Shown here piece after piece: positions 1-6,515 of a DNA stretch of 10,924 nt (positions within the stretch are counted from its first letter, which is position 1; every line of letters starts with the position of its first letter). The notes under the pieces were generated by a model. It was not told the DNA's origin, did not search any database, and saw nothing but the letters and a program-made list of their open reading frames with translations. Location: positions 1-10,924 of the forward strand of contig CAMBTF010000027.1 of the NCBI GenBank assembly GCA_945870545.1, written 5' to 3'. A program made the position numbers and the translations under genes. This DNA is from Akkermansia muciniphila. GTDB lineage: Bacteria > Verrucomicrobiota > Verrucomicrobiia > Verrucomicrobiales > Akkermansiaceae.

Positions 1-1065
1 AAAGAATTCCTTTTCAACCTCCTCGAAACCCCCTCCCCCACCGGCTTCGAAATGCCCGGCCAACGCGTCTGGGCGAAATACGTGAAGCCCTTCGCCGCTT
101 CCGTCGAGTGCGACGCCTACGGCTCCACCTGGGCCACCCTTCCCGGGAAATCAAAAAAAATCGTGATGCTGGAGGCCCACGCCGATGAGATCGGTTACAT
201 CATCAAGCACATCGATGACAAAGGCTTCCTCCGCATCGACCGTGTCGGCGGCTCCGATGCTGCCACCGGCCGCGGCCGCCGTGTGCGCATCCTCGGCGAC
301 AAGGGCGAGGTCTCTGGCATCATTGGCAACACAGCGATCCACCTCCGCCGCGACGAATCCGGCAGCGAGAAAGCCCCGGCCGTGCACGACCTCTGGGTCG
401 ATATCGGAGCTTCCAACGCGAAGGAAGTCGCCGCGCTCGGACTGCGCGTGGGACATCCCATGGTCTATGTGGACGGCCCTTCGGAACTCGCCCACAAGCG
501 CCTGATCGGCCGCGCGTTGGACAACCGTCTCGGCTCCTACATCATCGCGCAGGTGATGAAACGCATCGCCGAATCCGGCAAGAAACCCGCCGTCACCCTC
601 GTCTGCCTCAACGCGATCCAGGAGGAGATCGGCGGCCACGGCGCGATGATGGCCACCTACCGCCTCAAGCCCGATGTCTGCCTGTGCCTCGACGTCACCC
701 ACGCCACCGACACCCCCGGCATCGAGGCCGCGAAGTTCGGCCTCGTGAAGCTTGGCGGCGGCCCCTCCATCACCCACGGCACCTGCAACCACCCTCTCAT
801 CGTCAAGCGGCTCATCGAGCTTTCCGAAAAAGAAAAAATCGACCTACAGCACGAGTCGTCGAGCCGCTTCTCCGGCACCGACACCGACAAGATTTTTCAC
901 TCCCGCGAAGGCATTCCCTCCTCGCTCGTTTCGCTGCCGCTGCGCTGCATGCATTCCGTGGTGGAAACCGCCCACCTCGATGACATCGAAAGCACGATCC
1001 GCCTCCTCCAAGCCTTCGTGCTCTCACTGAAAGAATCGGACACGTTCCATCAGTCGTTGGCTTAG
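1..1065 (+). CDS. M42-family metallo-aminopeptidase, 5' end outside the window
   Basis: Cytosolic dinuclear-metal aminopeptidase of the M42 family (glutamyl/deblocking aminopeptidase, tetrahedral TET type), which removes N-terminal residues from peptides. The reading frame is open from base 1 and reads LLETPSPTGFE just before the ATG at 52. That is the usual M42 N-terminus, so the true start lies upstream and the ATG at 52 is internal. Numbered from that ATG, the metal and catalytic residues are all visible: H43 and D45 in HADEIG, bridging D157 in RALDNRLG, the E191-E192 pair in QEEIGGHGA, D214 in CLDVTH, and H301 in RCMHSVVE. About 354 residues are visible, a full family length apart from a few N-terminal residues. 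The enzyme looks intact. Family assignment is firm; the exact substrate preference cannot be read from sequence. Confidence 0.93.
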   Translation, partial: KEFLFNLLETPSPTGFEMPGQRVWAKYVKPFAASVECDAYGSTWATLPGKSKKIVMLEAHADEIGYIIKHIDDKGFLRIDRVGGSDAATGRGRRVRILGDKGEVSGIIGNTAIHLRRDESGSEKAPAVHDLWVDIGASNAKEVAALGLRVGHPMVYVDGPSELAHKRLIGRALDNRLGSYIIAQVMKRIAESGKKPAVTLVCLNAIQEEIGGHGAMMATYRLKPDVCLCLDVTHATDTPGIEAAKFGLVKLGGGPSITHGTCNHPLIVKRLIELSEKEKIDLQHESSSRFSGTDTDKIFHSREGIPSSLVSLPLRCMHSVVETAHLDDIESTIRLLQAFVLSLKESDTFHQSLA

Positions 1066-1085
1066 ACCGGTCGAAACGGCCCCTT

Positions 1086-1187
1086 TCAGGAAATCATCCC
1101 GAGCACTCCGGCGACCGTGTAGCAGAATACCACGATGAGCGCGAGGAGGAAGATTTTGATCGATAACTCGATAGATGAACGTGTCAT
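1086..1187 (-). CDS. 33-aa putative single-pass membrane peptide
   Basis: Small ORF between the M42 peptidase and the enoyl reductase, antisense to the gap. It starts MTRSSIELSIKIF and has one hydrophobic helix at about residues 11-30 (FLLALIVVFCYTVAGVLG), preceded by a charged N-terminus and ending MIS. This is a typical layout for a single-pass inner-membrane micro-protein. The stop is at 1086-1088 and the ATG at 1185-1187. There is no clear Shine-Dalgarno sequence upstream, which is also true of most genes here. It explains a gap of about 180 bp that otherwise has no gene. It could still be a chance ORF, and I do not recognise a family. Confidence 0.45.
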   Translation of the reverse strand: MTRSSIELSIKIFLLALIVVFCYTVAGVLGMIS

Positions 1188-1246
1188 TGCGGCGCGGTAT
1201 TAGCCTTTACGGTGCCATCCCGCCAAGCAAAAACCTGATCACATTC

Positions 1247-2230
1247 ATGAAAAGCCAACGCCTCGTTTTCGAAACTCACGGAAAGCCCGCCGATGTGCTG
1301 CGCATAGAAACGTTCGATATTCCACCCCTAGAAAACGACGAAGTCCTTCTCGCGATCCATGCCGCCCCCATCAATCCAGCCGATCTGAATTTCATCGAAG
1401 GCACCTACGGCATCAAACCCGCCATGCCCGCCCAAGCCGGAATGGAATGCGCCGCCACCGTTATCGAGAGCCGCTCGGGGAAATTTTCGCCCGGCGATCA
1501 GGTGATCCCCAACGAGCGGATCGGCGCATGGGCTACGCATGTTGTCACGACAGGCGAAAACCTGATCCGCATCCCCGCAGGCATCGATCCCCTGCAGGCC
1601 GCCATGCTAAAAGTGAACCCCGCCACGGCCTGGCTGCTGCTCCACCATTTCGAAAACCTGCGGGAAGGCGATTGGGTCGCCCTCAACGCGGCGAACTCCG
1701 GTGTCGGCCAATGCGTGGTCCAGCTCGCCGCCGCGCTGGGCATCCGCACCCTCTGCTTTCTCAGAAATGAGGAACTCGCCGCCGGACTCATTTCCCTAGG
1801 AGCCGGCGCGGTGTTCGGGGACTCGCCCGAAGGCTACGAACAAGCCCGCGAAATGCTCGGCGGCGGAAAGCCTAAACTGGCGTTCAATGCCGTTGGCGGA
1901 GACAGCGCCCTGCGCCTGTTGAAGCTGCTCGCCAACGGCGGCACCCACATTACCTATGGAGCCATGGGTAGAAAACCCCTCACCATTCCCAACGGCCCGC
2001 TCATCTTTGGAGACATACGTTTCCGGGGGCTGTGGGTATCGGGATGGATGGAGAAATCACCGCGGGAGGAGGTAGAAGCGATCTACGCGGAACTCGCTGG
2101 GCGCCTTCTCGCTGGAACACTCAGGCAAGCGGTGGATTGCGTTTTCCCTTTGGAAAACTATCGTGAGGCGTTAGCCCGGCTGGATGCCGCCGATCGGCGC
2201 GGTAAAATCTTGTTCGGCCCGCAATCCTGA
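1247..2230 (+). CDS. MECR/Etr1-type trans-2-enoyl thioester reductase (MDR superfamily)
   Basis: NADPH-dependent reductase of the medium-chain dehydrogenase/reductase superfamily, closest by motifs to mitochondrial MECR/Etr1, which reduces trans-2-enoyl-ACP or -CoA in the last step of a fatty-acid elongation cycle. The 327-aa protein has an N-terminal GroES-like domain with NPADLNFIEGTYG (Y54 matches the catalytic Tyr region of MECR). A Rossmann domain follows with NAANSGVGQ at 147-155, then FNAVGGDSA, GGTHITYGAMGRKP and FRGLWVSGW, all MECR hallmarks. It lacks the zinc-ligand pattern of true alcohol dehydrogenases. I chose the ATG at 1247 because homology begins at MKSQRLVFETHG; the in-frame ATG at 1175 would add 24 unrelated residues and overlap the minus-strand micro-ORF. 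The substrate (acyl-ACP, acyl-CoA or another enone) is inferred only at family level. Confidence 0.85.
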   Translation: MKSQRLVFETHGKPADVLRIETFDIPPLENDEVLLAIHAAPINPADLNFIEGTYGIKPAMPAQAGMECAATVIESRSGKFSPGDQVIPNERIGAWATHVVTTGENLIRIPAGIDPLQAAMLKVNPATAWLLLHHFENLREGDWVALNAANSGVGQCVVQLAAALGIRTLCFLRNEELAAGLISLGAGAVFGDSPEGYEQAREMLGGGKPKLAFNAVGGDSALRLLKLLANGGTHITYGAMGRKPLTIPNGPLIFGDIRFRGLWVSGWMEKSPREEVEAIYAELAGRLLAGTLRQAVDCVFPLENYREALARLDAADRRGKILFGPQS

Positions 2231-2359
2231 TTCCATGATGTCATCCGCCGCAACCATCCTGCAACCCGCTGGCTCGGCGATGCCGCCGACCGTATCCCCG
2301 CCTCCGTCTACATCGGCAATGTCGGAGCCATACTCACCCATTTCTCAAAAAATCCATGA
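2231..2359 (+). pseudogene. Start-less 3' remnant of an unknown gene upstream of tsaE
   Basis: Directly after the enoyl reductase stop and in the same frame there are 42 open codons ending in TGA at 2357-2359. They contain RRNHPATRWLGDAADR and ASVYIGNVGAILTHF. Third positions are strongly C-biased, like the real genes here, and the peptide looks like a folded-protein C-terminus. No ATG, GTG or TTG occurs in this frame after the reductase stop, so it cannot be a normal gene. Its TGA overlaps the tsaE ATG as ATGA, the arrangement of translationally coupled genes. The simplest reading is that the original upstream partner of tsaE lost its 5' part when the reductase segment came to lie next to it. 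I do not recognise the family. Readthrough of the reductase stop is an alternative. Confidence 0.45.
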
Positions 2360-2784
2360 ACCCGCACACACTGCAAAGCCCCGATGCGATGATGGCCTTG
2401 GGCGCGGATTTCGCCGCAAAGGCGGGCCCGGGCGCTGTCTTCGCTCTCGTGGGGAACCTAGGCGCAGGGAAAACGCACTGGACGAAAGGCTTCGTCGCCG
2501 CCATCGACCCTACCGCCGCCGTCACCAGCCCCACTTTCGCCATCCTTAACGAATATCGCGGCGGCGAATGTCCGGTGTTTCACTTCGATTTTCACCGCCT
2601 GAAATCAGCCGACGAACTCATCGCCCTCGGCTGGGACGAATACCTGGACGAAAATGGAATCGTGATCTGCGAATGGGCAGACCTATTTCCCGCAATCATG
2701 CCGGACGGGACGGAGTGGCTGGAAATTTGCCATCAGGCGGATGGAACGCGGATGCTGCGCGGAATCGAAAAACCGTCCCAGTGA
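2356..2784 (+). CDS. tsaE: tRNA threonylcarbamoyladenosine biosynthesis ATPase TsaE
   Basis: Small P-loop ATPase that works with TsaB and TsaD to complete N6-threonylcarbamoyladenosine (t6A37) on ANN-decoding tRNAs in the cytosol. The 142-aa length is normal for the family. The Walker A motif GNLGAGKT lies at 33-40, followed by the typical TSPTF at 57-61, the HFDFHRL segment around D78, and the EW pair at 106-107 in ICEWADL. The start at 2356 is preceded by the stop of a remnant reading frame with an ATGA overlap, suggesting past or present translational coupling. tsaB and tsaD are not in the window. The gene appears complete. Confidence 0.92.
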   Translation: MNPHTLQSPDAMMALGADFAAKAGPGAVFALVGNLGAGKTHWTKGFVAAIDPTAAVTSPTFAILNEYRGGECPVFHFDFHRLKSADELIALGWDEYLDENGIVICEWADLFPAIMPDGTEWLEICHQADGTRMLRGIEKPSQ

Positions 2785-2800
2785 ATCGCTTCTGTCAATA

Positions 2801-2989
2801 TCACGGGCCGAACGGATCCGAAGCGGTGGAAACAAGCGCCTTGCTCGTGTTCTGAATGGTTCTCACCGTGGCCGGCGGCACCGATTTAATCATGGTCTGG
2901 ACGGATCTAACCGTGCTCATCGGGATTCCACAGGAGCCAAGCGATCCGCACATCACGATCAAGACACCCAACGTTTTCAGGATTTTCAT
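2801..2989 (-). CDS. 62-aa putative lipoprotein with an internal repeat
   Basis: Small exported protein starting MKILKTLGVLIVMCGSLGSC. A lysine-containing n-region, a short hydrophobic core and LGSC form a plausible signal-peptidase II site, with C20 as the lipid-attachment cysteine. The mature part is only about 43 residues and carries an imperfect repeat, TVRSVQTMIKSV then TVRTIQNTSKAL, with 17-residue spacing. An upstream in-frame ATG at 3011-3013 would add MLILKLTR; the inner ATG gives a cleaner signal peptide. The gene converges on tsaE with 16 bp between the stops and diverges from the membrane protein at 3108. No family recognised; size and layout resemble entericidin-like tiny lipoproteins, but this is not homology evidence. 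Confidence 0.6.
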   Translation of the reverse strand: MKILKTLGVLIVMCGSLGSCGIPMSTVRSVQTMIKSVPPATVRTIQNTSKALVSTASDPFGP

Positions 2990-3107
2990 CCGCGTCAGTT
3001 TCAAGATCAGCACCTAACCGTCAAGGAAACGTTTCGGCCCTGAGGCGGAATTACTCGCACATTCGCGTGCATTCGTTAGTTTTCATGTCTAGTTGCATTA
3101 CTTCACC

Positions 3108-3674
3108 GTGGTTCGTTTCCTCATCCTGCTCGCCGCCCTGCCCGTCATCGCCGCATTTATCGCGCGCTGGTGGCTGGGTCTCCGCGTCCTATCCTCAGCG
3201 GGTCGTCGCCAATGCTCCTGCGATCCCGCGCTGTGGGAAAAAGCCTTCGGCGCGGAAAATTCACCACCTTCCAAATCCGGCGACGCCCGAATCTTCGCGG
3301 AAACCCTGCGTAACGTCGCCCTTGCCGACTGGAAAACGCGCGAGCCCAAGGCCGCCGCCTCCCGCGAGGGTGTCCGGCGTTTCGGCATGGCTGTCCCTCC
3401 CCTTTCCCTGCTGATTGTCATTCTCGGCATCATCGTCGGCCGCGTTCCCCCGATCTGGGCGATCCCTGTCTTCCTGATGGCGATTGCCGTAGCGGTCGTT
3501 TTCTCCTACTTGAGCATCGCTCCCGAACTCAACGCCATGCTCATCGCCTCCCGCCGCCTCCGCGGCAGCGGAGCCTTCCACCGCCGCGACGACGAGGACG
3601 CCATCATCTCCGCCACAAACGCCCTCGTCTGGAAAGAATCCGCCCCCCCCGTCTTCAACCTCATCCAGCGCTGA
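3108..3674 (+). CDS. Membrane protein with three predicted helices and a YugP-like C-terminal segment
   Basis: Membrane protein of 188 aa from the GTG at 3108. A TTG at 3093 would add five residues, and neither start has a Shine-Dalgarno sequence. Helices are predicted at about 3-24, 95-111 and 117-135. Between the first and second is a soluble stretch with a CSC at 36-38. After the last helix, LNAMLIASRRLRGSGAF and the following acidic residues and Ala-rich helix (140-175) resemble the C-terminal part of YugP-type membrane zinc peptidases. No HEXXH is present, so it cannot be an active peptidase of that kind. It lies upstream of an M48 protease in the same direction, separated by a repeat-rich spacer, so a functional link is possible but unproven. 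C-rich codon usage supports it as real. Function unknown. Confidence 0.68.
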   Translation: MVRFLILLAALPVIAAFIARWWLGLRVLSSAGRRQCSCDPALWEKAFGAENSPPSKSGDARIFAETLRNVALADWKTREPKAAASREGVRRFGMAVPPLSLLIVILGIIVGRVPPIWAIPVFLMAIAVAVVFSYLSIAPELNAMLIASRRLRGSGAFHRRDDEDAIISATNALVWKESAPPVFNLIQR

Positions 3675-3706
3675 AAATTCAAAACTCAAAATTCAAAATT
3701 CAAAAT
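3674..3706 (+). repeat. AAAATTC heptamer tandem repeat, left arm
   Basis: About 4.7 tandem copies of AAAATTC, the second one varied to AAAACTC. The repeat begins at the last base of the TGA stop of the upstream membrane protein gene. The last 19 bases (3688-3706) are a perfect inverted match to 3792-3810, so transcripts could form a long A/U stem that closes a loop of about 85 nt. Confidence 0.85.
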
Positions 3707-3787
3707 ATCCCTTTCTTGTCCGCCCTCTGACCTCTTCTCCCCCTCTCCCCCTCTCCCCCTCACTCCCTCACTCCCCTCTCCTCTCCC
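3707..3787 (+). repeat. Polypyrimidine tract with CTCCCCCT octamers
   Basis: A stretch of about 80 bases, almost all C and T on the plus strand. It contains three perfect tandem octamers CTCCCCCT at 3737-3760, then CACTCCCT and CACTCCCC at 3761-3776. The minus strand therefore carries at least six G-runs of 3-5 bases with short loops, a candidate G-quadruplex or triplex former. It sits between the two inverted heptamer arrays. Confidence 0.85.
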
Positions 3788-3789
3788 TT

Positions 3790-3810
3790 GAATTTTGAAT
3801 TTTGAATTTT
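3790..3810 (+). repeat. GAATTTT heptamer tandem repeat, right inverted arm
   Basis: Three perfect tandem copies of GAATTTT, the reverse complement of the left-arm heptamer, ending at the base before the ATG of the M48 protease gene. The start codon therefore has no Shine-Dalgarno sequence and lies at the edge of a potential stem. An in-frame TTG at 3802 lies within the repeat and is a less likely start. Confidence 0.85.
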
Positions 3811-5061
3811 ATGAACTCCCTCGCCGCCCTCATCCTCATCTCCCTTTTCGTGCTGTGGAACCTTGAGTTCATCGCCACCTTGCTGAACCTGAAAGTTTTC
3901 CCCGCCACACCGCCGCCGGAACTTGCGGGTCTCATGGATCAGGAAAAGCTCGATAAGGCCCGCGCCTACCTTTCCGCCAACTCCCGCTTCGACATCCTCC
4001 GCGCCAGCATCTCGCTCGCCATCCTGCTCGCCTTCTGGTGGCTGGGCGGCTTCCCCTTTCTCGATAGCCTTGCCCGATCACTCTCGGAAAATGTGATCCT
4101 CGTCGGTCTCATCTTCCTCGGCACGCTTTTCCTCGCTCAGAACCTCATTTCCCTGCCCTTCGATTGGTACGAGACCTTCGTGATCGAGGAGAAATTTGGC
4201 TTCAACAAATCCACCCCCGCCACCTTCGTCGCAGATCATTTGAAAGGCCTCGCCCTCGCCGCCCTCCTCGGACTGCCCCTAGTCGCCGGCATTCTCTGGA
4301 TCTTCCAAGAGGTGCCGAACGCATGGCTCTGGGCATGGGCTTTCGTCACCGCCTTCCAGCTCATCCTCACCTACCTCGCCCCCTCGCTGATCCTACCCCT
4401 CTTCAACAAGTTCACCCCCATGCCGGACGGCGAACTCAAGGACGGCATCCACGCCCTCGGCGTGAAATGCGGATTCCCGCTGGAAGGCGTGTTCGTCATC
4501 GACGGCTCCAAGCGCTCCACCAAGGCCAACGCCTACTTCACCGGCTTCGGGAAACACAAGAAGATCGCCCTCTTCGATACACTCACGGAAAAATCCACTC
4601 AACCCGAGCTGCTCGCCATCCTCGCCCATGAGATCGGCCACTTCCGCCTCGGCCACATCAGGCAGCGCCTCGCCGTCGGCATCCTGCAGATGGCGCTCAT
4701 CTTTTTCCTCATCGGCCTCGCCACCAACCCCGACGGCGCCTTCGCCCGCCTGTTGCACGATGCGTTCTTCGTCCCGGAAATCTCCCTCCACGCCGGCCTC
4801 GTGTTTTTCACCCTGCTGTTAGAACCCGCCTCCAAGCTCCTCTCCATCCTCGCCAACGCCTGGTCCCGCAAACACGAGTTCGAGGCCGACGCCTATGCCG
4901 CCGGTTCCACCGGCACCCCCGAAGCCCTCGCCTCCGCCCTCCGGAAACTCTCCTCCGACCACCTCTCCCACCCCGCCCCCCATAAGCTCCGCGTCATCCT
5001 GGACCACTCCCACCCCCCGCTCCTCCAAAGACTCCAAGCCTTGGCGCAGGGAAAATCATAA
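3811..5061 (+). CDS. M48-family (Ste24/CAAX-type) membrane zinc metalloprotease
   Basis: Integral-membrane zinc endopeptidase of the Ste24/ZMPSTE24 branch of M48. In eukaryotes this branch cleaves prenylated CAAX proteins; the bacterial role is not established but probably concerns membrane-protein processing or quality control. The 416-aa length is normal for the branch. Several N-terminal membrane segments precede LPFDWYETFVIEEKFGFN (115-132), a typical Ste24 stretch. The active site HEIGH gives zinc ligands H273 and H277 and catalytic E274. The third ligand is E356 in SRKHEFEADAYA, and SHPPLLQRLQAL sits near the C-terminus; all are hallmark motifs. The ATG at 3811 directly follows a repeat array. 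The protein appears intact. Its expression may be influenced by the adjacent inverted repeat, which is inference. Confidence 0.92.
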   Translation: MNSLAALILISLFVLWNLEFIATLLNLKVFPATPPPELAGLMDQEKLDKARAYLSANSRFDILRASISLAILLAFWWLGGFPFLDSLARSLSENVILVGLIFLGTLFLAQNLISLPFDWYETFVIEEKFGFNKSTPATFVADHLKGLALAALLGLPLVAGILWIFQEVPNAWLWAWAFVTAFQLILTYLAPSLILPLFNKFTPMPDGELKDGIHALGVKCGFPLEGVFVIDGSKRSTKANAYFTGFGKHKKIALFDTLTEKSTQPELLAILAHEIGHFRLGHIRQRLAVGILQMALIFFLIGLATNPDGAFARLLHDAFFVPEISLHAGLVFFTLLLEPASKLLSILANAWSRKHEFEADAYAAGSTGTPEALASALRKLSSDHLSHPAPHKLRVILDHSHPPLLQRLQALAQGKS

Positions 5062-5200
5062 AAAGTGAATGGCGGATGTTTAACCCACAAGCGCAACGAT
5101 GGCGGACAAATCCGACCATACTTCCCACAGCATCCTCCAGCCAACGCATTTTCTCAGGCGATCATTGAGCTTGATTTGAATCTTACACTCCTCACAAAAC
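5062..5200. other. Intergenic region, no gene seen
   Basis: The 200-bp gap between the M48 gene and the polymerase gene holds no convincing ORF, tRNA or terminator in this part. It contains two copies of ATGGCGGA (around 5070 and 5100) and a small CGGA-CAAA-TCCG hairpin near 5105. The rest is unremarkable until the palindromic operator that begins at 5201. Confidence 0.5.
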
Positions 5201-5214
5201 TGTTCATTTGAACA
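5201..5214. promoter_or_regulatory. Putative LexA operator (SOS box) TGTTC-N4-GAACA
   Basis: The 14-mer TGTTCATTTGAACA is a palindrome with 6-bp arms around a TT centre. It matches TGTTC-N4-GAACA, the form I recall as the experimentally defined LexA-binding motif of Verrucomicrobia, and differs from the CTGT-N8-ACAG box of E. coli. It ends 47 bp before the GTG start of a translesion DNA polymerase gene, a classical SOS target. The match, position and target gene agree, so LexA repression relieved by DNA damage is the natural inference. lexA itself is not in the window. Confidence 0.75.
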
Positions 5215-5261
5215 ATTTTACAGATTGACCCGTCGGGTTTCCGAGTGCATCGCTAATCGCC

Positions 5262-6515
5262 GTGCCGAAGCCTCTCACCGCCCTGTTCGTCGATTGCGAT
5301 TCGTATTTCGCATCGGTAGAGCAGCACCTAGATCCCGCGCTGCGGGGCAGACCGGTGGGGGTGGCTCCGGTGATGGCGGAGAGCTCGTGCTGCATCGCTG
5401 CGAGCTACGAAGCGAAGGCGTTCGGGGTAAAAACCGGCACGCGTATCAGCGACGCGCGCGTGATGTGCCCGGGCATCGCCATCGTGGAGTCGAAGCCACC
5501 AGAATACATCCGCTACCACCACCGCATCATCGAGGCGGTAGAGGACTGCATCCATGTGGAGGCGGTGCTCAGTATCGATGAAATGTGGGCATGGCTGCCC
5601 TATAACCTCCGCGAACCCGCGACCGTTAAAGCCATCGGCCGCCGCATCAAGGAAACGGTGGCGCGTGATGTCTCACCGTTCATCAAGGTCAGCGTGGGAG
5701 CTGGACCAAACCGGTTTCTCGCCAAGACCGCGAGCAAGATGAAGAAGCCGGACGGACTGTTCATCATCGAGGATCAGGACCTGCCGCAGGTGCTCTATCC
5801 GCTCAAGCTGCGCGACCTCAACGGCATCGCCCGCAGCATGGAAACGCGCCTGCACGCGGCGGGAGTGCACACCGTCGCGGAGCTTTGCGCGGCGTCCAAA
5901 CCGGTGCTGCACCGCGTGTGGGGCGGGGTGTTGGGGGATCGGCTGTGGCACTTGTTGCGGGGGGAGGAAATCCCGGATCTGGTTTCCGCACGCAAGTCCA
6001 TCGGCCACAGCCACGTGCTGCCGCCGGACACCCGCCATCCCGATAAGGCCTGGCCCATCCTCTGCAAGCTGCTGCACAAAGCCTGCGAACGCCTCCGCTC
6101 TCATGAACTCCTCGCCGGTTCGCTCACCATGCAGCTCGCTTTCCTGCGATCCGACCCCTGGGCCGCCGAGGTGCGCGCCGGAGAGACCGATTCCACGCTC
6201 ACCCTTATGCGCATGTTAGATCGCCTCTGGCGCGAGCGCCCTGAACCGGGCAGGCCGCTCCTGCAGGTCGGCGTAATGCTCTCGCGGCTCTGCGAGAAAA
6301 CCAACCACACTCCCTCCCTTTTCGAAACGGTGGCGGAAACGATGGCATCCTTCGACAACGAGAAACACAAGCGCCTGGACGAAACCATCGACAAGCTCCG
6401 CGCCCGCTACGGTCGCAAGGTGGTTTATTTCGGAGGCATCCAGGAAAGCCGCGAAGCCGCGCCGATGAGGATCAGCTTCAACCATATCCCCGATGTGGGG
6501 GTGGAGAGGGATTGA
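5262..6515 (+). CDS. Y-family translesion DNA polymerase (UmuC/DinB-like)
   Basis: Error-prone polymerase that inserts nucleotides opposite damaged bases. The 417-aa protein starts at a GTG (MPKPLTALFVDCDSYFASVE). Catalytic metal ligands are D11 and the D106-E107 pair in SIDE; F16 sits at the steric-gate position by alignment with FVDFDYFYAQVEE of Dpo4. ASYEAKAFGVKTG (47-59) and VGAGPNRFLAKTASKMKKPDG (145-165) are typical fingers/palm motifs, followed by helix-hairpin-helix and little-finger regions. GVMLSRL then PSLFE (351-355) occupies the place where UmuC-type proteins carry their beta-clamp motif (QLxLF-like), though here it is degenerate. No umuD, imuA or dnaE2 neighbour is present, so it appears to be a stand-alone unit. 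A LexA-type operator lies upstream. I cannot say with certainty whether it is nearer UmuC or DinB. Confidence 0.9.
   Translation: MPKPLTALFVDCDSYFASVEQHLDPALRGRPVGVAPVMAESSCCIAASYEAKAFGVKTGTRISDARVMCPGIAIVESKPPEYIRYHHRIIEAVEDCIHVEAVLSIDEMWAWLPYNLREPATVKAIGRRIKETVARDVSPFIKVSVGAGPNRFLAKTASKMKKPDGLFIIEDQDLPQVLYPLKLRDLNGIARSMETRLHAAGVHTVAELCAASKPVLHRVWGGVLGDRLWHLLRGEEIPDLVSARKSIGHSHVLPPDTRHPDKAWPILCKLLHKACERLRSHELLAGSLTMQLAFLRSDPWAAEVRAGETDSTLTLMRMLDRLWRERPEPGRPLLQVGVMLSRLCEKTNHTPSLFETVAETMASFDNEKHKRLDETIDKLRARYGRKVVYFGGIQESREAAPMRISFNHIPDVGVERD

Noticed and set aside
151..792. Long minus-strand ORF of 213 aa within the M42 gene
   Set aside because: Antisense shadow of a GC-rich gene with all catalytic motifs on the plus strand; its Ala/Gly/Asp/Val-rich translation resembles no protein.
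1175..1246. N-terminal extension of the enoyl reductase from the ATG at 1175
   Set aside because: The extra 24 residues do not resemble the MECR family, whose homology begins at the ATG at 1247, and they overlap the minus-strand micro-ORF.
3261..3689. Minus-strand ORF antisense to the three-helix membrane protein
   Set aside because: Low-complexity Gly/Asp/Ala translation typical of the antisense of C-ending codons; the plus-strand frame has coherent membrane helices.
3674..3810. CRISPR array
   Set aside because: The repeats are contiguous 7- and 8-mers with no unique spacers of constant length.
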